From positions 105,817 through 169,816 of the forward strand of contig NZ_POWX01000004.1 in NCBI RefSeq assembly GCF_003044445.1: DNA of 64,000 nt, given 5' to 3'. Below, piece by piece: positions 33,524 to 43,051 of the stretch (position 1 is the first letter of the stretch; each line of letters begins with the position of its first letter). The position numbers were made by a program, and so were the translations under genes. The notes under the pieces are model-generated. The model made no database searches. It was not told the DNA's origin and saw only the letters and a program-made list of their open reading frames with translations. The DNA comes from Neisseria mucosa. Its GTDB lineage: Bacteria; Pseudomonadota; Gammaproteobacteria; Burkholderiales; Neisseriaceae.

Positions 33524-34756
33524 TCACACATATTCGCTTTTATCGTTTTCTTTCCAAGCCTGATGCGAGCAGAGCCAGAGCAACACAATCCCGCATACCG
33601 TCGAAGCCAGCATCATGCCCGCCATCACCAACGCAGAACCATTGTGCAGCCGTGTTGCCAACAGCCCCACGCTTGCGCCGATGATGGATTGGAACACGCC
33701 CAATACCGCGTTCGCACTGCCGCTTTCCTGCTTGAAATAAGTCATAAAGCAAGCCTGCGTGTTCGCGCCGACCAAGCCTTGAGTGCCTACCGAAAACATC
33801 ACGCATGGCACCAAAGCCCACATCGGCGGCAGCCCCAGCAATAGAACCAGCAGCACCATCGTCAGGTTCGCCACAAACTGCACGATAATGCCCCATTTCA
33901 AAATACTTTGCGGGTGCGCCCCCGTTTTCAGCCGCCATGCCGTGATGCGGTTGAACGAAGCCATCGTGAGGATGTTCAGCGCAAACACCCAAGCGTATTC
34001 GCGTGGCGTAACATGGTACAGCTTTTGGTAAACAAACGATGATTCCGTCAAAAATGCAAACATCGACGCAAAGCTGAACGCCTGAAAAAACAGATAGCCC
34101 ATCGCCGCCCGCGTTCTCAGCACTCTGGCGAACCGTCCCGCCACCAGTCCGAAAATATCCATCCCGATTTTGCCCGTCTGCTTCGGACGCGGCAGGAAAG
34201 TAAACACCAAGATAAACAAAACAAACGAATACGCCGCCAAAAAGCCGAAAATAAAACGCCAGCCGCCCAATTCCTGCAACAGTGAGCCGACCATAGGCGC
34301 AATCAGTGGCACGACCATCAAAATAATGCCGATTAATGCAAACATCTGCGCCGCCTGCCTGCCCGAATAATAATCGCGCACCATCGCCCCGACGATGACC
34401 ACCGTCATCCCCGCGCCGAACGCCTGTACCGCGCGCAGGTTCAACAGCCCGTCCACCGACTGCACCATCGTCAGCGCGGCAACGGCCGCAAAATAAATGC
34501 TCAAACCGACCAAAGCCACCGGTCTGCGCCCCTTGATGTCCGAAACCGCACCGCCGACAATCTGCCCGAACGCCACGCCGAACATAAACAAAACCAAACT
34601 CTGCTCGATACGGTGTATATCCGCGCTCAGCGACTGCGCCATTTCCGGTATGGCGGGCAGGTAGGCATCGACCGAAAACGGCATCAGGGCAACCAACATC
34701 GCCATCAAAACCGCCATTTGCTTTTCACCCAGCGGGGAGGGGGTGGATTGGGACAT
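33524..34756 (-). CDS. Bcr/CflA-type multidrug efflux protein (MFS)
   Basis: This 410-residue inner-membrane protein has 12 membrane helices of the major facilitator fold. The Bcr/CflA pattern MPFSVDAYLPAIPEMAQSL in helix 1, QIVGGAVSDIKGRRPVALVGL between helices 2 and 3, and RALQAFGAGM-like RAVQAFGAGMTVVIVGAMVRD in helix 4 are clear. It likely exports drugs by proton antiport. It is a single gene between an uptake-sequence hairpin and an unrelated operon. Family is certain, substrates are not. Confidence 0.92.
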   Translation of the reverse strand: MSQSTPSPLGEKQMAVLMAMLVALMPFSVDAYLPAIPEMAQSLSADIHRIEQSLVLFMFGVAFGQIVGGAVSDIKGRRPVALVGLSIYFAAVAALTMVQSVDGLLNLRAVQAFGAGMTVVIVGAMVRDYYSGRQAAQMFALIGIILMVVPLIAPMVGSLLQELGGWRFIFGFLAAYSFVLFILVFTFLPRPKQTGKIGMDIFGLVAGRFARVLRTRAAMGYLFFQAFSFASMFAFLTESSFVYQKLYHVTPREYAWVFALNILTMASFNRITAWRLKTGAHPQSILKWGIIVQFVANLTMVLLVLLLGLPPMWALVPCVMFSVGTQGLVGANTQACFMTYFKQESGSANAVLGVFQSIIGASVGLLATRLHNGSALVMAGMMLASTVCGIVLLWLCSHQAWKENDKSEYV

Positions 34757-34872
34757 AAGGGACTTTCAGAATGTTCAAACGAAACAAACCGCCCTGACAT
34801 ATCCTAGGCGGTTGAAATAAAAAGAAGTATATCATGTTTTCATACCGGGCCGCAGCATCCCCCCTATTCACA

Positions 34873-34918
34873 GAGAGGTCGTCTGAAAAACGTCCCGACA
34901 GATTTCAGACGACCTCTC
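34873..34918. terminator. Inverted uptake-sequence pair upstream of the DUF7832-like gene
   Basis: GAGAGGTCGTCTGAAA and TTTCAGACGACCTCTC form a 16-base stem in the gap between the divergent Bcr/CflA and following genes, so it is not after any stop codon. It may serve only for uptake. Confidence 0.6.
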
Positions 34919-34968
34919 CCGTTTTCCGTTACAATAAACACCCTCCGAATCACAGCACACGACCGTCC

Positions 34969-35433
34969 ATGTACGACAACATCCGCTTCCACCTAGACGA
35001 AGAATATCCCGAAGGACTGCCGTCCGAAAACGCCGCCACGCATATCGGCATGTACTGGATATGGGCGGCGCAGGCAGGGCTGGCGAATCCCGTTTGGCAA
35101 ACCGCCCCCGAAAGCGCGGAAGATTTCGCCAATATACTCAAAGGCAGAACCAGCGGCCGCCGCTTCCTGCTCAAACACATGGACGGCGTGCTCACGTCCG
35201 ACGACTTCACCGAACAAGGGCGGCAATTCACCTCCTACTACTACGACAATGAAGAAGACGGCTACGGCGCATTTCTAGAAGATTACGTCCGCACTCTCGA
35301 CACCCCGTCGCTCGGCGGCTTCTACCACGTCCCCAACACCCCCGAAATCTACAAACGCCTCAAACCCGTCTTCCAAGCAGCGTTTGAGCAATGGAAAAAC
35401 AATTTGGAATCCCCTGTCGGAGAGCAACCGTGA
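34969..35433 (+). CDS. Hypothetical protein (possibly DUF7832-like)
   Basis: This 154-residue protein of unknown function starts MYDNIRFHLDEEYPEGLPSENAATHIGMYWIWAAQAGL and has EDGYGAFLEDYVRTLD in the C-terminal part. It is soluble and acidic, without a signal. Similar proteins are seen as isolated cytoplasmic genes in many proteobacteria. Its stop overlaps the GTG start of gmhB (35430-35433), so it is cotranscribed with heptose and phospholipid genes. ATG 34969 fits the conserved start. I cannot assign a role. Confidence 0.72.
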   Translation: MYDNIRFHLDEEYPEGLPSENAATHIGMYWIWAAQAGLANPVWQTAPESAEDFANILKGRTSGRRFLLKHMDGVLTSDDFTEQGRQFTSYYYDNEEDGYGAFLEDYVRTLDTPSLGGFYHVPNTPEIYKRLKPVFQAAFEQWKNNLESPVGEQP

Positions 35434-35996
35434 AACTCATCATCCTCGACCGCGATGGCGTCATCAACCAAGACCGCGACGACTTCGTCAAATCCGTAGA
35501 CGAATGGATACCCATCGAAGGCAGTATGGACGCCATCGCCTTCCTGACACAAGCAGGCTACAACATCGCCGTTGCCACCAACCAATCCGGCATCGGCCGC
35601 AAATACTTCACCGTCCAAGACCTGACTGAAATGCACGCCAAGATGCACCGCCTCGTCCGTCAGGCAGGCGGAGAAATCGACGGCATCTGGTTCTGCCCGC
35701 ACACCGCCGCCGACAACTGCGACTGCCGTAAACCCAAGCCCGGCATGATTTACGACATCCTCGAACGCTTCAAAGCCAACCCCACCGAAACCTGGCTGGT
35801 CGGCGACAGCCTGCGCGACCTGCAAGCCATGCACGAAGCGGGTGGCAAAACCGCGCTCGTCCTGACCGGCAAAGGCAAGAAAACCCTATCGCAACAGGAA
35901 AAAGAATTACCCGAAAACACCCAAGTTTTCGACAACCTGCTCGCCTTCTCCCAATACATCATGCACGAAACCGCGCAAGACTGTGCAGACGGATAG
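35430..35996 (+). CDS. gmhB: D-glycero-beta-D-manno-heptose-1,7-bisphosphate 7-phosphatase
   Basis: This 188-residue HAD-superfamily enzyme makes the heptose 1-phosphate used in ADP-heptose and lipooligosaccharide core synthesis. The nucleophile motif is IILDRDGVINQD (residues 4-15). The Zn-binding cysteines are in CPHTAADNCDCRKPKPG, and GDSLRDLQAMHEAG is motif III/IV. The start is GTG 35430 with GGAGAG upstream, overlapping the previous stop. The neisserial name gmhX is also used. The acyltransferase gene that follows is 340 bases downstream after a repeat. Identification is strong. Confidence 0.92.
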   Translation: MKLIILDRDGVINQDRDDFVKSVDEWIPIEGSMDAIAFLTQAGYNIAVATNQSGIGRKYFTVQDLTEMHAKMHRLVRQAGGEIDGIWFCPHTAADNCDCRKPKPGMIYDILERFKANPTETWLVGDSLRDLQAMHEAGGKTALVLTGKGKKTLSQQEKELPENTQVFDNLLAFSQYIMHETAQDCADG

Positions 35997-36154
35997 GTAA
36001 AACCGTAACAGCCATATTCGGCAATCTGCCTCCTCCCGCCGAACAGAGGCAAGAACAAGATTGCCGTTGCAATTACTGAAAGAGGTCGTCTGAAACCTTG
36101 TCCGCGGCCAAATTTTCAGACAGCCTTCGCAAAAAAGAAACCTAAACAGCCGTC

Positions 36155-36248
36155 ATTCCCGCGCAGGCGGGAATCCAGACTGTCAGTATTCAGAAATATT
36201 CAAAGGTTACTGTAATCCCAAACTCTAGATTCCCGCCTGCGCGGGAAT
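36155..36248. repeat. NIME unit: dRS3-flanked repeat, copy 3
   Basis: ATTCCCGCGCAGGCGGGAAT (36155-36174) and ATTCCCGCCTGCGCGGGAAT (36229-36248) flank an RS core that has diverged from the two copies near 22.6 and 24.4 kb. The unit sits between gmhB and the acyltransferase gene, next to partial uptake sequences at 36084 and 36113. Confidence 0.86.
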
Positions 36249-36332
36249 GAGGGAATGAATGTTCCTGATTTGAAGGTTACTATATATTTTGTCCTCCCTA
36301 TTTTTCAGACGACCTATCCGACAGGTAAAAAC

Positions 36333-37085
36333 ATGCTCCTCATCCGCAACCTGACCTACTGGTTCATCCTCAGCACCAGCCTGATTTTACTTTTCCCCTT
36401 CATGCTCCTCGCCCTGCCCGTCCAAGGCGGCGCGCACAAAATGGCGCAGATCTGGGTACGCATCCTCAACTGGTCGCTCAAACACATCATCGGACTCAAA
36501 TACCGCCTCATCGGTGCCGAAAACATCCCCGACCGCCCCTCCATCATCTGCGCCAAACACCAAAGCGGCTGGGAAACCCTCGCCCTGCAAGAAATCTTCC
36601 CTCCGCAGGTTTACGTCGCCAAACGCGAATTGTTCAAAATCCCCTTCTTCGGTTGGGGCCTGAAACTCGTCAAAACCATAGGCATAGACCGCAGCAACAG
36701 CCGCGAAGCCAGCAAACAACTGATGGAACAAGGCATGGCGCGCAAAAACGAAGGCTACTGGATTACCATTTTCCCCGAAGGCACACGCCTGCCGCCCGGC
36801 GAAAAAGGCCGCTATAAACTCGGCGGCGCGCGCATGGCGAAAATGTTTGAAATGGACATCGTCCCCGTCTCCCTCAACAGCGGCGAATTTTGGCCGAAAA
36901 ATGCCTTCCTCAAACACCCTGGCACCATCACCGTCGTCATCAACCCCGTCATCCCCCACAGCAGAGGGACGGAAGCCGAATTGATGGCGGAATGCGAAAA
37001 ACGGATTGAAACGCAACAACCCCTTATCGAAGGAAAAGGACCGTTTGCCGCAAAAAATAGGAAAGCAACAGCATCGCCATCATGA
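36333..37085 (+). CDS. 1-acyl-sn-glycerol-3-phosphate acyltransferase (PlsC/Nla type)
   Basis: This 250-residue membrane-associated enzyme acylates lysophosphatidate to phosphatidate. It has an N-terminal hydrophobic anchor (LTYWFILSTSLILLFPFMLLALP), the acyltransferase block AKHQSGWETL (HxxxxE variant of HxxxxD), VAKRELFKIPFFGW, and ITIFPEGTRLPPGEKGRYKLGGARMA. ATG 36333 follows ACAGGTAAAAAC. Neisseria have several such enzymes (NlaA, NlaB); gmhB upstream recalls the gmhX-nlaB arrangement described in meningococci, but I cannot prove which one this is. Confidence 0.88.
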   Translation: MLLIRNLTYWFILSTSLILLFPFMLLALPVQGGAHKMAQIWVRILNWSLKHIIGLKYRLIGAENIPDRPSIICAKHQSGWETLALQEIFPPQVYVAKRELFKIPFFGWGLKLVKTIGIDRSNSREASKQLMEQGMARKNEGYWITIFPEGTRLPPGEKGRYKLGGARMAKMFEMDIVPVSLNSGEFWPKNAFLKHPGTITVVINPVIPHSRGTEAELMAECEKRIETQQPLIEGKGPFAAKNRKATASPS

Positions 37086-37086
37086 T

Positions 37087-37122
37087 AAAAGGTCGTCTGA
37101 AAATCAGTTTTTAGACGACCTT
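37087..37122 (+). terminator. Uptake-sequence hairpin after the acyltransferase gene
   Basis: AAAAGGTCGTCTGAAAA pairs with TTTTTAGACGACCTT. One arm has a changed base. It starts just after the stop. Confidence 0.7.
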
Positions 37123-37134
37123 CCCTCAAATAAG

Positions 37135-37167
37135 AAAAAACCTGCACGGTTGTCCGTGCAGGTTTTT
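37135..37167 (-). terminator. Terminator of groL
   Basis: AAAAAACCTGCACGG, a 3-base loop, and CCGTGCAGGTTTTT form an ordinary rho-independent terminator about 25 bases after the groL stop. Unlike most in this window it contains no uptake sequence. Confidence 0.9.
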
Positions 37168-37191
37168 GTTTGCGCTCAGGTTTGGGCAACC

Positions 37192-38841
<1,650 letters not shown>

Positions 38842-38860
38842 AATTGTTTAATGTTGTCTG

Positions 38861-38899
38861 AGGTCGTCTGAAAACCTTGTATGCCTTTTCAGACGACCT
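38861..38899 (-). terminator. Uptake-sequence hairpin between groES and groL
   Basis: AGGTCGTCTGAAAA and TTTTCAGACGACCT form a hairpin in the 80-base gap of the operon. As groES and groL are normally cotranscribed, it might attenuate or process the message; it lacks a long T run on the minus strand. Confidence 0.55.
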
Positions 38900-38922
38900 G
38901 TCGTTCTGAATGCACGGAATGT

Positions 38923-39210
38923 TTATTCGACAATACCGAAAATATCTTCTTCGCGCATAACCAACAGCTCTTCGCCGTCGGCTTTAACGGTTTGACCGCT
39001 GTATTTGCCGAAAATCACTTTGTCTCCGACTTTGACATCCAGCGGACGGCGTTCGCCGTCTTTACCGATTTTGCCCGCACCTACGGCGATCACTTCGCCC
39101 ATATCGGGTTTTTCAGCGGCTGCGCCCGGCAAGACGATGCCTGATGCGGTTTTCTCTTCAGCTTCCAAGCGTTTGACGACGACGCGGTCGTGTAAAGGAC
39201 GGATGGTCAT
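38923..39210 (-). CDS. groS: 10 kDa co-chaperonin GroES
   Basis: This 95-residue protein forms the heptameric lid of GroEL. It starts MTIRPLHDRVVVKRLEAEEKTASGIVLPGAAAEKP, including the mobile loop, and ends in the family block VIFGKYSGQTVKADGEELLVMREEDIFGIVE. It is the first gene of the groES-groEL operon. A sigma-32-like promoter lies about 112 bases upstream of its start. Identification is secure. Confidence 0.98.
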   Translation of the reverse strand: MTIRPLHDRVVVKRLEAEEKTASGIVLPGAAAEKPDMGEVIAVGAGKIGKDGERRPLDVKVGDKVIFGKYSGQTVKADGEELLVMREEDIFGIVE

Positions 39211-39321
39211 GTTTTATGCTCCGATAAATAGTTTGAAAACAATCATCTGCCTTTATCCGGCAGATGCGGTTTGAAAAAGAAGGCGGCAAGTTTGTCAACA
39301 AACTTACCTTAACACAGCGGC

Positions 39322-39352
39322 AAATTAGGGTTTGTCCCGATAAATTCAAGGG
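39322..39352 (-). promoter_or_regulatory. Heat-shock (sigma-32 type) promoter of groES-groEL
   Basis: Read on the minus strand, CCCTTGAAT is followed after 13 bases by CCCTAATTT, close to the sigma-32 consensus CTTGAAA-N13-CCCCATNT. No CIRCE inverted repeat was seen. Confidence 0.55.
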
Positions 39353-39474
39353 AAGAAGTAAAAATTTTCTATGCGGGGTCGTCTGAAAACAGACATGACA
39401 AGTTGCGCACCATCCCCGCCCTACTTTCAATGCTGATCAAGCAGGCAGGCATTTTCAGACGACCTTTTACAGAC

Positions 39475-39480
39475 GGGGGG
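39475..39480. other. Six-G tract upstream of fetA
   Basis: A run of six Gs lies 160 bases before fetA and outside its likely promoter. It is too short and too far to be the phase-variable tract known from pathogenic strains. Confidence 0.4.
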
Positions 39481-39538
39481 CTTCACATGCTTCAATCAAC
39501 AAAAAACCAAACATTATTGGCGCAAAACTATGCACACC

Positions 39539-39567
39539 TTTACAAAATAATATCCCACCTTTAAAAT
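39539..39567 (+). promoter_or_regulatory. fetA promoter without a poly-C tract
   Basis: TTTACA (39539-39544) and TAAAAT (39562-39567) are separated by exactly 17 bases. In meningococci and gonococci a slipping poly-C tract lies between these elements of fetA; here the spacer holds only CCC (39554-39556). Confidence 0.6.
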
Positions 39568-39596
39568 AAATAAAAATTATTATTAATAAATAATTT
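39568..39596 (+). promoter_or_regulatory. Likely Fur box of fetA
   Basis: An AT-rich run with AATAAAAATTATTATTAATA and further ATAAT-type hexamers follows the -10 element directly. Fur control of fetA is established in pathogenic Neisseria; the position fits repression by iron-loaded Fur. Confidence 0.5.
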
Positions 39597-39635
39597 ATCG
39601 ATTAACTGAAACTTATCCAACAGAAGGAAATTTCC

Positions 39636-41804
39636 ATGACTTCGCCCCTGTTCCGCTTCAGCCTGCTTTCAATGGCACTCGCCGCCGGTTTTGCCCACGC
39701 GGAAAACGAAGCAAAAGAAAGCGTTACCCTTGATACCGTTACCGTAAAAGGTGACCGCCAAGGCAGCAAAATCAAAACTAATATCGTTACCCTTCAACAA
39801 AAAGACGAAAGCACGGCAACCGATTTGCGCGGATTGTTGAAAGACGAACCTGCCATCGATTTCGGCGGCGGCAACGGCACGTCCCAACACCTGACTTTGC
39901 GCGGCATGGGTCAAAACTCGGTGGATATTAAGGTGGACAATGCCTATTCCGACAGCCAAATACTGTATCACCAAGGCCGTTTCATCATCGACCCTGCGCT
40001 GGTCAAAATCGTCTCCGTACAGAAAGGCGCAGGCTCCGCATCTGCCGGTATCGGCGCGACCAACGGCGCGATTATTACCAAAACCGTCGATGCCCAAGAC
40101 CTGCTCAAAGGCTTGGATAAAAACTGGGGCGTGCGCCTCAGCAGCGGCTATGCCTCTAATGACGGCGTAAACTACGGCGCAAGCGTATTCGGAAAAGAGG
40201 GCAACTTCGACGGTTTGTTCTCTTACAACCGCAACGATGAAAAAGATTACGAAGCAGGTAAAGGCTACAAAAGTCCCAACGGCGGCAAAACCGTACCTCA
40301 CAGCGCACTGGACAAACGCAGCTACCTGGCCAAAATCGGAACAACCTTCGGCGACGGCGACCACCGCATCGTGTTGAGCCACATGAAAGACCAGCACCGG
40401 GGCATCCGTACTGTGCGTGAAGAGTTTACAATCTTCGAGTCCGACCCTGCAAAAGACAGGCAGAAACCCTCATACCGTGAAACTACCCAATCCAACACCA
40501 ACTTGGAGTACACGGGTAAAAACCTGGGCTTTGTCGAAAAACTGAACGCCAACGCCTATGTGTTGGAAAACGAACGCTATTCCGCCGATGACAGCGGCAG
40601 CGGTTACGCAGGCAATGTGGTCGGCCCTAACCATACCCGAATCGCCACTCGTGGTGCGAACTTCAACTTCGACAGCCGCCTTGCCGAACAAACCCTGTTG
40701 AAATACGGTATCAACTACCGCCATCAGGAAATCGAGCCGCAAGCGTTTTTGAACAACGAATTTAAGATCTCCGGTAAGAAACCAGACCCAAAAGATCCTA
40801 AAAAAGAAATAGATAAGACTGATGAAGAAAAAGCGAAAGACAAGAAAGATATGGATCTTGTCCATTCCTACAAACTGTCCAACCCGACCAAAACCGATAC
40901 CGGCGCGTATATCGAAGCCATTCACGAAATTAACGGCTTTACCCTGACCGGCGGACTGCGTTACGACCGCTTCAAGGTGAAAACCCATGACGGCAAAACC
41001 GTTTCAAGCAGCAGCCTTAACCCGAGTTTCGGCGTGATTTGGCAGCCGCACGAACACTGGAGCTTCAGCGCAAGCCACAACTACGCCAGCCGCAGCCCGC
41101 GCCTGTATGACGCGCTGCAAACCCACGGCAAGCGCGGCATCATCTCGATTGCCGACGGCACCAAAGCCGAACGCGCGCGCAATACCGAAATCGGTTTCAA
41201 CTACAACGACGGCACGTTTGCCGCAAACGGCAGCTACTTCTGGCAGACCATCAAAGACGCGCTTGCCAATCCGCAAAACCGCCACGACTCTGTCGCCATC
41301 CGTGAAGCCGTCAATGCCGGCTACATCAAAAACCACGGTTACGAATTGGGCGCGTCCTACCGCACCGGCGGCTTGACTGCCAAAGTCGGCGTAAGCCACA
41401 GCAAACCGCGTTTTTACGATACACACAAAGATAAATTGTTAAGCGCGAACCCCGAGTTTGGCGCACAAACCGGCCGCACTTGGACGGCTTCCCTTGCCTA
41501 CCGCTTCCAAAATCCGAATCTGGAAATCGGCTGGCGCGGACGCTATGTTCAAAAAGCCGTGGGTTCGATATTGGTGGCAGGTCAAAAAGGTCGCGACGGC
41601 AAACTGGAAAACGTTGTACGCCAAGGTTTCGGTGTGAACGATGTCTTCGCCAACTGGAAACCATTGGGCAAAGACACGCTCAATATCAATCTTTCAGTTA
41701 ACAACGTGTTCAACAAGTTCTACTATCCGCACAGTCAACGCTGGACCAATACCCTACCAGGTACCGGACGTGATGTACGCTTGGGCGTGAACTACCGCTT
41801 CTAA
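39636..41804 (+). CDS. fetA: TonB-dependent ferric enterobactin receptor FetA (FrpB)
   Basis: This 722-residue outer-membrane receptor takes up ferric catecholate siderophores. It has a signal peptide (cut after FAHA), a plug domain (KDEPAIDFGGGNGTSQHLTLRGMGQNSVDIKVDN) and a 22-strand barrel ending in VRLGVNYRF. The sequence follows meningococcal FetA nearly throughout. The main divergence is in the extracellular loop around residues 371-410 (KISGKKPDPKDPKKEIDKTDEEKAKDKKDM), which is Lys/Asp-rich, as expected for the variable surface region. AGAAGGAAATTTCC precedes the ATG. Identification is secure. Confidence 0.97.
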   Translation: MTSPLFRFSLLSMALAAGFAHAENEAKESVTLDTVTVKGDRQGSKIKTNIVTLQQKDESTATDLRGLLKDEPAIDFGGGNGTSQHLTLRGMGQNSVDIKVDNAYSDSQILYHQGRFIIDPALVKIVSVQKGAGSASAGIGATNGAIITKTVDAQDLLKGLDKNWGVRLSSGYASNDGVNYGASVFGKEGNFDGLFSYNRNDEKDYEAGKGYKSPNGGKTVPHSALDKRSYLAKIGTTFGDGDHRIVLSHMKDQHRGIRTVREEFTIFESDPAKDRQKPSYRETTQSNTNLEYTGKNLGFVEKLNANAYVLENERYSADDSGSGYAGNVVGPNHTRIATRGANFNFDSRLAEQTLLKYGINYRHQEIEPQAFLNNEFKISGKKPDPKDPKKEIDKTDEEKAKDKKDMDLVHSYKLSNPTKTDTGAYIEAIHEINGFTLTGGLRYDRFKVKTHDGKTVSSSSLNPSFGVIWQPHEHWSFSASHNYASRSPRLYDALQTHGKRGIISIADGTKAERARNTEIGFNYNDGTFAANGSYFWQTIKDALANPQNRHDSVAIREAVNAGYIKNHGYELGASYRTGGLTAKVGVSHSKPRFYDTHKDKLLSANPEFGAQTGRTWTASLAYRFQNPNLEIGWRGRYVQKAVGSILVAGQKGRDGKLENVVRQGFGVNDVFANWKPLGKDTLNINLSVNNVFNKFYYPHSQRWTNTLPGTGRDVRLGVNYRF

Positions 41805-41824
41805 AAAGAGCGGGTAAAATACGG

Positions 41825-41864
41825 GCAGGTCGTCTGAATCAGCTTCGGTTTTCAGACGACCTGC
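41825..41864 (+). terminator. Uptake-sequence hairpin between fetA and fetB
   Basis: GCAGGTCGTCTGAA and TTCAGACGACCTGC are inverted 20 bases after the fetA stop. It may reduce read-through into fetB; no long T run follows. Confidence 0.6.
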
Positions 41865-42016
41865 CTGTCAATCGGATTTCTCAATCTGGCATTTTCCAAA
41901 CTTTTTTGACAACGGCAGGATTGGAACAGGTGTTTGATGCGAGCATCCGCTTTGCGGATTTTCAGACGACCCGTCCATATTATCTGCCCCGAACCCGACA
42001 ACGGAGAAATTATCCC

Positions 42017-42976
42017 ATGTTACGTTTAACTGCTTTAGCCGTATGCTGCGCCCTTGCTTTGGGCGCGTGTTCGCCGAAAGATTCCGCTTCAAACCAAAAC
42101 GCCCAAACCGCTTCCGCAGCCCAAACCGAAGGCGCAGATTTGACCGTCAAAACGACGCGCGGCGACGCGAAAGTGCCGCAAAATCCTGAACGCATCGCCG
42201 TTTATGACTTGGGTATGCTCGATACTTTAAGCAAATTGGGCGTGAAAACCGGTTTGTCCGTCGATAAAAACCGTCTGCCTTATTTGGACGAATATTTCAA
42301 AACGACAAAACCTGCCGGTACGCTGTTCGAGCCGGATTACGAAGCACTCAACGCTTACAAACCGCAGCTCATCATCATCGGCAGCCGCGCAGCCAAAGCG
42401 TTTGACAAGTTGAACGCCATTGCGCCGACCATCGAGATGACCGCCGATACCGCCAACCTCAAAGAAAGTGCCAAAGAGCGTATCGACGCTTTGGCGCAAA
42501 TCTTCGGCAAACAGGCGGAAGCCGACAAGCTGAAGGCGGAAATCGACGCGTCTTTTGAAGCCGCGAAAACTGCCGCGCAAGGTAAAGGCAAAGGTTTGGT
42601 GATTCTGGTCAACGGCGGGAAAATGTCCGCCTTCGGACCGTCTTCACGACTCGGCGGCTGGCTGCACAAAGACATCGGCGTTCCGGCCGTTGACGAAGCC
42701 ATCAAAGAAGGCAGCCACGGTCAGCCCGTCAGCTTCGAATACCTGAAAGAGAAAAATCCCGACTGGCTGTTTGTCCTAGACCGAAGCGCAGCCATCGGCG
42801 AAGAAGGGCAGGCGGCGAAAGACGTGTTGAACAATCCGCTGGTCGCCGAAACGACTGCATGGAAAAAAGGACAGGTGGTTTACCTCGTTCCCGAAACCTA
42901 CTTGGCGGCGGGCGGCGCACAAGAATTGCTGAACGCGTCCAAACAAGTTACCGACGCGTTTAATGCGGCGAAGTAA
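42017..42976 (+). CDS. fetB: Periplasmic siderophore-binding lipoprotein FetB
   Basis: This 319-residue protein binds ferric siderophore in the periplasm for an ABC importer. It has a lipobox (ALALGACS, Cys at residue 18), then a FecB/FepB-type fold with RIAVYDLGMLDTLSKLGV, PDYEALNAYKPQLIIIGSRAAK and NPDWLFVLDRSAAIGEEGQAAKDVLNNPLV. ATG 42017 follows GGAGAAATTATCCC. In pathogenic Neisseria permease and ATPase genes follow fetB; here a terminator and the convergent gpmA follow, so the permease must be elsewhere or absent. Confidence 0.93.
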   Translation: MLRLTALAVCCALALGACSPKDSASNQNAQTASAAQTEGADLTVKTTRGDAKVPQNPERIAVYDLGMLDTLSKLGVKTGLSVDKNRLPYLDEYFKTTKPAGTLFEPDYEALNAYKPQLIIIGSRAAKAFDKLNAIAPTIEMTADTANLKESAKERIDALAQIFGKQAEADKLKAEIDASFEAAKTAAQGKGKGLVILVNGGKMSAFGPSSRLGGWLHKDIGVPAVDEAIKEGSHGQPVSFEYLKEKNPDWLFVLDRSAAIGEEGQAAKDVLNNPLVAETTAWKKGQVVYLVPETYLAAGGAQELLNASKQVTDAFNAAK

Positions 42977-42990
42977 GTTGATTTGATTTA

Positions 42991-43037
42991 AAAAAGGTCG
43001 TCTGAAACCACAAATCAGGGTTTCAGACGACCTTTTT
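42991..43037. terminator. Bidirectional uptake-sequence hairpin
   Basis: AAAAAGGTCGTCTGAAACC pairs with GGTTTCAGACGACCTTTTT style arms between the convergent fetB and gpmA genes. Confidence 0.85.
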
Positions 43038-43051
43038 ATTATCCGCAAAAC

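Noticed and set aside
39475..39480. Six-G run as the phase-variable tract of fetA
   Set aside because: It is short and lies upstream of the likely -35, not in the spacer.
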